Below, one piece after another: positions 58,101 through 64,000 of a stretch of DNA of 64,000 bases. Numbering within the stretch: the first letter of the stretch is position 1; each line of letters opens with the position of its first letter. The stretch is from Gloeopeniophorella convolvens (taxonomy: Eukaryota > Basidiomycota > Agaricomycetes > Russulales), in the NCBI GenBank assembly GCA_022496205.1, contig WTXD01000009.1, positions 496,001 through 560,000 on the forward strand, written 5' to 3'. Below the pieces are notes generated by a model that worked only from the letters and a program-made list of their open reading frames with translations, did no database searches and was not told the DNA's origin. A program made the position numbers and the translations under genes.

Positions 58101-61078
58101 CTTCGGCTTGGTCCACTCAGTGTATGAGTTGTACGGGGCCGACGTCGCTGGAAGGCTGCTCGGCATCCTTAGCCGTCTCTTCACCAAGTTCTTGCAGCAC
58201 CGAGCATTCACTTGCCGCATGGATGACTTGGCACTCACGGACGACGGCAACGCGAAGCGCGCGGAGCTGCTGCGCAACGGAGAGAGCCTGGGGACGGAGG
58301 GCGCAATGGAGAACTTCCCATCGCTCAGCGACACCCCCGAAGGGGAGAAGCCGGAGGCGCTCATGCGGCTGCTTCAGGAAGTCCTCCGCGACGACGAGAA
58401 AATGGCTGGGCTCGACGTGACCGTCAAGTCTCGACTGGCGAAGCTCACCAAGTCCATCGCCGACGCGGTCATGCCCCACGGGCTCCTGCGCAAATTCCCG
58501 CACAACCACATGCAGGCTATGACCCAGTCCGGCGCGAAGGGGAGTGCTGTCAATGCTCAGCAGATCTCCTGCGCGCTGGGGCAGCAAGAACTCGAGGGTC
58601 GTCGGGTGCCCGTCATGGTCAGCGGCAAGACGCTACCGTCGTTCAAGGCCTTTGAGACCAAGGCCATCGCTGGCGGCTATGTTGCTAGCCGTTTCCTTAC
58701 CGGTATCAAGCCGCAAGAGTTCTTCTTCCATTGTATGGCGGGCCGCGAGGGCCTGATCGACACGGCCGTAAAGACGTCTCGTTCGGGCTATCTGCAACGC
58801 TCCCTGATCAAGCACCTGGAGGCCATCCGCATCCACTACGACAACACGGTGCGCGGAAGCGACGGCTCGGTGTACCAGTTCCACTACGGCGGCGATGCGC
58901 TCGACGTCACGAAACAGAAGCACCTGTACCAGTTCACCTTCATCGCCCAAAACATAAAGGCGTTCATCGACCGCTACCGCCCGCGCGACGCGATGGGTCT
59001 GCTGGACGACGAGCAGGCTCGGGACTACACGAAGAGTGTGCTCAAAGCATCCAAACTCGTCAAGGAGGGCGAGAAGCTCTCCAAACGGGAACAGATGGAG
59101 ACGCCGCTGGAGCGTTTCAATCCTTCGCGCTTCCTGGGTAGTACATCCGAGAAGTTTGCAGAGCGCCTGAATGAGTACATCAAGAGCAATCCGGACAAGC
59201 TCTTGAAGTCGAAGCACGACACTGTCGCGATCCGCCGGCGCCATGCGCTACGAAGCGCCAATGAATTCCGCGTGATGATGATGTTCAAGTATCTGCGCAG
59301 CTTGGTGGAGCCGGGAGAGGCTGTTGGTCTGCTGGCTGGCCAAGGGTAAGAGGTTGTTGTCCTCGGAAGGTATTTGTCCACTGACTTGAGATAGTGTTGG
59401 CGAGCCCTCTACGCAGATGACCCTAAACACCTTCCATTTCGCCGGTGCGTTTCTTCTATCAAGTCCTCGCACGTCTCTCATGGAGCTCGCAGGACATGGT
59501 GCTGCGAATGTCACCCTCGGTATTCCTCGTTTGCGAGAGATCGTCATGACGGCCTCCCAGAAACCCAAGACGCCATCCATGACGATGACCGTCGCCGAAG
59601 GCTTCACAGTCGACGAGATCGACGCGTTCGCGCGTCGGGCCTCCCGTCTCACCGTTGCCCAAATCGTCGACAAAGTCACCGTCAACGAGCGGCTCACCGT
59701 CAACAATCAAGCGCGCAGAAAGCAATTCACCATCGGTATTGCATTCTATCCCCAAGAGGAGTACCGGGCCGAGTTTGACATATCCCCTGAGCAACTATTG
59801 GGCGCGTTTGGGACCCGCTTCCCCCTCACTCTGAAGCGGGAGATCCAACAGGATATGAAGAAGTATAATGCAGACCTGAGGAGCCAGTTTTCTGAGCTCG
59901 GCAAGGGCAAGGCAACGCCTCGCGGCGAAGGTGCATCTGCTGCTCAAGACGGTGAGGATGGAGACGCCGATGCCGCGGAACCTTCGTCAAGACGTGACGA
60001 CGACGAGGAAAGCGAAGTCGGCGACGGCGATGCCAGCAATGAGAAGCAGCACCGGCAGAAGCAGCAGCAGACGTCGTACGAATCAGACGAAGATGAAGAT
60101 GTCGACAGCGATCTCGAGCGTCTTGAGGCCGATTTGGAAGCAGCATACGCGTCGGATGCGGGAGATGCGACCGGCGGTGCAACAGTCAAAAAGCCGGCAA
60201 AGAAAGGTTCGTTCAGGGACCTGATCGACAAGACAGAGCAAGCGTTCCTGGAAAACTTTCCAAGTGCCACCGCGTTCAGGTTCACTGCTTCTGAGTGCAC
60301 CATCGAAATCGAGGTATGGTGCGCCTGGTGCGCTTTTTACCGAACGCTTATTGTAGGCCTTCTACAGTTTGGGTCCGAGATGCCAAAGCTGCTGTTGGTG
60401 GGCATTGTCGAGCGCGCTTGCACGAAGACCGTTGTTCGAGAGATCTCTGGGATAACGGACTGCTTCCGAGTCAAGGAAGCGAACAAAGACGGGTCGATCA
60501 GCGTCAGTTGTGATCCATTGTCAGTTTCTCCGTGTTTTACTGACCGTATCACAGGTCACAACGAACGGCTCCAACTTCCAAGGACTCTGGCACTTTGTGT
60601 GCTCTGATGAAAACCCGAAGATCAAGCTAGACGAGATGTACTCGAATGACATCTACGCCCTTTTAATGACGTACGGCGTCGAGATGGCTCGCGGAGCCAT
60701 CGTTCGGGAGATGAGCGGCGTCTTTGGGGTGTACAACATTGACGTCGATATACGGCATCTTGAGTTGATCGCGGATTATATGGTGCGTGTCTGGGTCCTT
60801 GACGATCGCCCCTGGCTGCTCACTTGCGACGCTAGACGTTTGAGGGGGGCTACAAACCATTCAACCGCAAGGGCATCGGTATGCACCCATCGCCGCTACT
60901 GAAGGCGTCGTTCGAGACGACGGGAGCGTTCCTTTCTGACGCGACGCTGTACGGCGACTTTGATGATCTCTCGACGCCATCGAGTAATCTGGTAATCGGA
61001 CGTCCGAGCCTGAGCGGAACGGGTGTGTTTGACGTGGTGACGCAGGTCGAGCAAATGAAGGTGGAGGAGGTGCCGTGA
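55125..61078 (+). CDS. RPA190: RNA polymerase I largest subunit (Rpa190/RPA1)
   Basis: Catalytic beta-prime-like subunit of Pol I. Exon 1 is 55125-55309 and exon 2 55358-55517; many exons lead to the stop at 61078. The zinc cluster includes [39 protein letters not shown] and [20 protein letters not shown] follow. The active-site motif NADFDGDEMNIHFPQNE is rebuilt from three micro-exons: 57376-57389 (14 nt), 57442-57459 (18 nt) and 57519-57539 (21 nt). The bridge-helix region contains [18 protein letters not shown], and trigger-loop-region sequence includes [16 protein letters not shown]. The jaw has an acidic insert ([20 protein letters not shown]) typical of Pol I. The C-terminus has [20 protein letters not shown] then [12 protein letters not shown]. 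All three catalytic Asp are present. Confidence 0.96.
57376..57539 (+). other. RPA190: Micro-exon run coding for the Pol I catalytic NADFDGD motif
   Basis: Exons of 14, 18 and 21 nt at 57376-57389, 57442-57459 and 57519-57539, each with GT-AG borders. Together they read NSYNADFDGDEMNIHFP with phases 2, 1, 1 and 1. Skipping any one would remove active-site residues or break the frame. Confidence 0.9.
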
Positions 61079-61281
61079 TAGATAGAAAGCAGGCGCGGCG
61101 CGCGAGATAAAAGTATATTAGGGCCTGCTAGGACCTGCTACTATAGGACCCGAGGCGAGAGGAGACGTGACGCATTGTTGTGACGTGACGTGGATGTGAC
61201 GTGTCGCGTCTTACCACATCGGACTCGAGTCTTGCCAGGGCCTTTGCTCCCCGTCCGCCGTCTCCCGTCACCCGCTCCCCG

Positions 61282-62181
61282 ATGCCCCGCCCCGTCCTCA
61301 TCGACTTGCCTCTCGACCGCTTCTTGCAACCCCCCTCCCCATCTACAAACACCCTCCTACCACCACCAACCGGTTCAAAGCGCCCACGCTCGCCATCTCT
61401 CGCCCGCGCCGTCTTCAGCCCCGCGAAGAGGCGCATCCTCGAGCAGGAGGGCCTCTTTATCTCGTCCCTCTCGCGCTCCGTCTCCCCATCCAGCACCAGC
61501 TCGTCCCGCTCCACCCACCCGCCGCTTTTCCATGCGCCCGACAGCCACAAGCGGGCCGCCGGCCCCCCCTCAGGGAAACCCGGCGCGCCTCCATCAGCGC
61601 ACTCCGCCACCCGCTCGGGTGCTCTAGCACCCCCACGCGAGCCCACACGCACCTCTCCACGCCTCGCCGCCGCCTCGGCCCCGAAACCTGCCTCTCCCGC
61701 CTCTCCGACCACACCCAAGCCCACCCGGACGTCCCCGCGGAAAGCAGCTGCAATCGCGCAGACAGCGACGCCCATGCAGCGACGCACCCGCCGCTCGCCC
61801 TCGCCGCCGCTGACGCTCGTCCCGCGCGAGCTGCCGTCGGCGTCGGACCGCCGCTCGGCGCACTACCCCGGCTTCGACGTGCACCTCGACAAGCACCTCG
61901 CGCTGCCGACGACGCGGTCGCGCGCGCGCGCAAAGGAGGAGGCCGAGCGCGCGCAGGAGGGCGACGCGGCAAAGGAGAACGTGCGCCCGCCCGTGGCTGC
62001 AGGGGCGTCGTCGTCGCCATCGTTCAAGAGCAAGGCGAAGGACGAGGCCGCGCTGCGGCGCTCAGCGCGGCTCCGGGGGAGCAGCGCGGGCAGCAGCCCG
62101 TCGAAGAAGGCGGGCGTGCCAGAGGCACGGGGCCGTGAGCGCCGCAGGAGCGTAATGCACGGCTCGTCGCTGCAGTTTTGA
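61282..62181 (+). CDS. KEN-box basic protein, function unknown
   Basis: A single exon of 299 residues from the ATG at 61282. A longer frame back to 61201 lacks an ATG. The protein is strongly basic and low complexity. Visible motifs: SLARAVFSPAKRRILEQEG near the N-terminus; two TSPR-type repeats (RTSPRLAAASAPK and RTSPRKAAAIAQT); YPGFDVHLDKHLALPTTRSR; a KEN box in DAAKENVRPP; and a tail RRSARLRGSSAGSSPSKK that ends HGSSLQF. The TP/SP sites and KEN box suggest cyclin-dependent kinase and anaphase-promoting-complex control. The architecture is loosely like sororin or other mitotic regulators, but no homologue is recognised with confidence. The region is unusually GC-rich. Confidence 0.65.
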   Translation: MPRPVLIDLPLDRFLQPPSPSTNTLLPPPTGSKRPRSPSLARAVFSPAKRRILEQEGLFISSLSRSVSPSSTSSSRSTHPPLFHAPDSHKRAAGPPSGKPGAPPSAHSATRSGALAPPREPTRTSPRLAAASAPKPASPASPTTPKPTRTSPRKAAAIAQTATPMQRRTRRSPSPPLTLVPRELPSASDRRSAHYPGFDVHLDKHLALPTTRSRARAKEEAERAQEGDAAKENVRPPVAAGASSSPSFKSKAKDEAALRRSARLRGSSAGSSPSKKAGVPEARGRERRRSVMHGSSLQF

Positions 62182-62769
62182 GAGTGTTTGGGACGCGTGC
62201 AGCTTTGCTGGTCTCCCCGCTTTTTTCTTTCTATTTTCTCGTGCTTGGCATCTGAAACCTGCTTATCGCTCACCCATCTACGCTGCTCGCGGGCAGCATA
62301 TATGATCCCCTTCGCAACTATGACAACTCATATAAAGCATATGGCTTATTTACGCTCCATCCATCGCATTTCGCTGATGTCTTTTTTTCCTCTCTTTTGC
62401 TGTACTGGTGACTACGGTGACCTTCGATCGCTGGCCCAAGTCGCAATAGGTGTGGCGCTGGCCTACTTTTATCTCTCCTCTTCATGTCTTAGAATGTATG
62501 TATGCTTTGTCTTGACGGTCTCAAATGCAATAAGATGACTATATGCACGCTCGCTCGAGGGACGAGGAAAGGGACGAATTTTTGGTGGGTATCGAATCAG
62601 ACATAGCATTCACGTCGTCAACACCTACAGAATATTCGTACACCGCATGGGGCACGGCAGCATTAACGTATGGGAAGAACGAATATCGTATCGTATCAAG
62701 GGGTCGCTCAAGAAGAGCGCGGTGGGAAATAAGCAACTCAAGACAATAAAATCGGCACACAGCACGAAA
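62182..62769. other. Convergent 3' intergenic region
   Basis: About 590 bases between the KEN-box gene (+) and the SPFH gene (-), AT-richer than either. Only 3' UTR-like sequence is seen. Confidence 0.6.
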
Positions 62770-63911
62770 TTATACATCGGACACGGTGGAGAGAAGCCCG
62801 GCGCGTCCAACCGCCCCGAGACCCTCGCCACCCTCGTCGCGCACTGCACTGGATGAGCCGCCTTGAGAATGGCCGAGCTGGCTCATGACGTCGCTCTGGA
62901 GCTGCATGGGCACAAAGACGACTTTGCTGTTCGCGCTCTTCGCCATCTGCTGCAGCGCCTCGAGCTGGCGGATCTGCATGGCCGCAGGCGACGCGAGGAT
63001 GTCGGCCGCCTGGCGCATGAGGCGCGCGGCATCGACCTCGGCGCGTGCGGCGATGACCTTACTCTCGCCAATACGCTTCTGCTGCGCGGCGCTGGACAGC
63101 GACGCGGAAACCTCGGCCGAGAAGATGATGTCCTTGATGAGGATGCCCTCGATCGCGACGCCCCACTTGTCGGCGACGTCGCCGACAATCTCGGCAATCT
63201 CGAACGCGATGGCCTCGCGCTCGGTGACGACAGACTGGACAGCGCGCGCACCGACGACGTGCCGCAGGGTGGTCTGGGCACGCTCGATGAGCGCCTGGCG
63301 CAGGTCCGTGATGCCAAACGCGGCGCGGTACGGGTTCGCGATTTGGAAGTAGATCACAGAGTCGCTGCGCCCAGGTGTCAGCCGCGAACGCGCAAAACAC
63401 GCGCGGGAGAAGGAATGCGTACATCTCGACGTTGACATTGTCACGGGTGATGACAGACTGGCGGCCGATGGAGATGATCTGGATCTTGACGTCGACGACG
63501 CGGAGGGACTCTGTGCAGACGTTGACCTGGACGAGGCCGGGATCGACGGCCTTGTAGAACTGGCCGAAGCGGGAGACGAGTCCCACGGAGCCTGTGAACG
63601 GAGACATGCAGGAAATAAATACAGAAGCATGGGATGCGAGGAAGAGCTGGAGGCGACGGACCTTGCCGGACCTCCTTGAACGGGTTGGGACAAGGACAGC
63701 ACGGGACAGCACCAATGAAGCCGATGCATGCGCCGAGCGTCTGCATCATTGAGCCGTAGAAACCATGGGTGACGCCTTCGGTGCCCATGTCCTGCGCGTA
63801 CGACGGCTGCATCTCGTCCTTTCTCAGAGGCTGCACCTTGATGACATGCTTGCCATTGGGCCCGGGGGCAGTACGAGGGGCACGCGTGCTGTCCTCTGTG
63901 ACTTGATCCAT
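62770..63911 (-). CDS. Stomatin-family SPFH (band 7) membrane protein
   Basis: Membrane scaffold of the stomatin type, likely acting in raft-like domains or in mitochondria. Exons 63662-63911, 63423-63591 and 62770-63364 give 337 residues in frame. A hydrophobic turn, MMQTLGACIGFIGAVPCCPC, serves as the membrane hairpin. The SPFH domain has SVGLVSRFGQFYKAVDPG, VQVNVCTESLRVVDVKIQI, VITRDNVNVEIDSVIYFQI, DLRQALIERAQTTLRHVVG, IAFEIAEIVGDVADKWGVAI and ILIKDIIFSAEVSASLSSAA. The C-terminal part is an oligomerising helix (AADILASPAAMQIRQLEALQ). A short stretch, 63966-63990, ends in a GTAAGC donor and may be an upstream exon, so the start at 63911 is provisional. Confidence 0.88.
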
Positions 63912-64000
63912 GGGATGGATGGTGGTGAGCGTAGGTGGTCAAGGAGCGGGGTGAGCGCTTACCATTCGGGGCATCATGGTCGACGACGTTCCCCCGGGAC

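Noticed and set aside
61128..61787. Long minus-strand frames opposite the KEN-box gene
   Set aside because: Expected shadow of a GC-rich, low-complexity coding exon on the other strand.

Overview
The window looks like ordinary nuclear DNA of an Agaricomycete (mushroom-forming basidiomycete). Genes are packed at about one per 2 kb on both strands. Coding regions are broken by many very short introns, mostly 40-75 nt, with GT/GC donors and AG acceptors. The proteins best match fungal families: a GLEBS-bearing Nup98, a fungal-type sesquiterpene synthase, an NRG1-type zinc finger, an exocyst Sec10, and several long, proline/serine-rich proteins typical of basidiomycetes. There is no transposon, CRISPR array, rRNA or convincing tRNA. 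All gene models were built by hand from reading frame, splice sites and remembered family conservation; no database search was run.

Layout, left to right: PP4 phosphatase catalytic subunit (partial, -); NRG1-like C2H2 factor (-); coiled-coil/proline-rich protein (+); Nup98 (-) divergent from RNA polymerase I second subunit RPA135 (+); GPI-type blue-copper protein (-); acyl-protein thioesterase (-) divergent from tRNA m1G methyltransferase Trm10 (+); complex I assembly factor NDUFAF5 (-) divergent from a 1208-residue triple C2H2 protein (+); a histidine/glycine-rich unknown (-); a large conserved unknown (+); BTB protein (-); DUF6697-like protein (-); inositol polyphosphate multikinase (-) divergent from a mitochondrial enoyl-CoA hydratase (+); SEC10 (-) divergent from Pol III subunit RPC11 (+); RVB2 (-); sesquiterpene synthase (+); RRN11-like Pol I factor (+); RIX1 (-); mitochondrial ribosomal protein uL2m (-) divergent from a MARVEL-like membrane protein (+); LAA2-like adaptor accessory protein (+); Pol I largest subunit RPA190 (+); a KEN-box protein (+); and a stomatin-family SPFH protein (-).

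Functionally the window is rich in ribosome-production genes. It holds both large subunits of RNA polymerase I, a Pol I initiation factor, a Pol III subunit, the pre-60S factor RIX1, the AAA+ ATPase RVB2 and a mitochondrial ribosomal protein. Trafficking genes (SEC10, LAA2-like, APT1) and an isolated terpene synthase lie between them. The most unusual features are structural: runs of micro-exons (the catalytic NADFDGD motif of RPA190 is carried on an 18-nt exon between 14-nt and 21-nt exons; RPC11 has a 7-nt exon), an RVB2 gene whose first coding exon is just the ATG, two GC-AG introns, and a reading-frame break in the FG region of NUP98. I found no clearly new multi-gene system.
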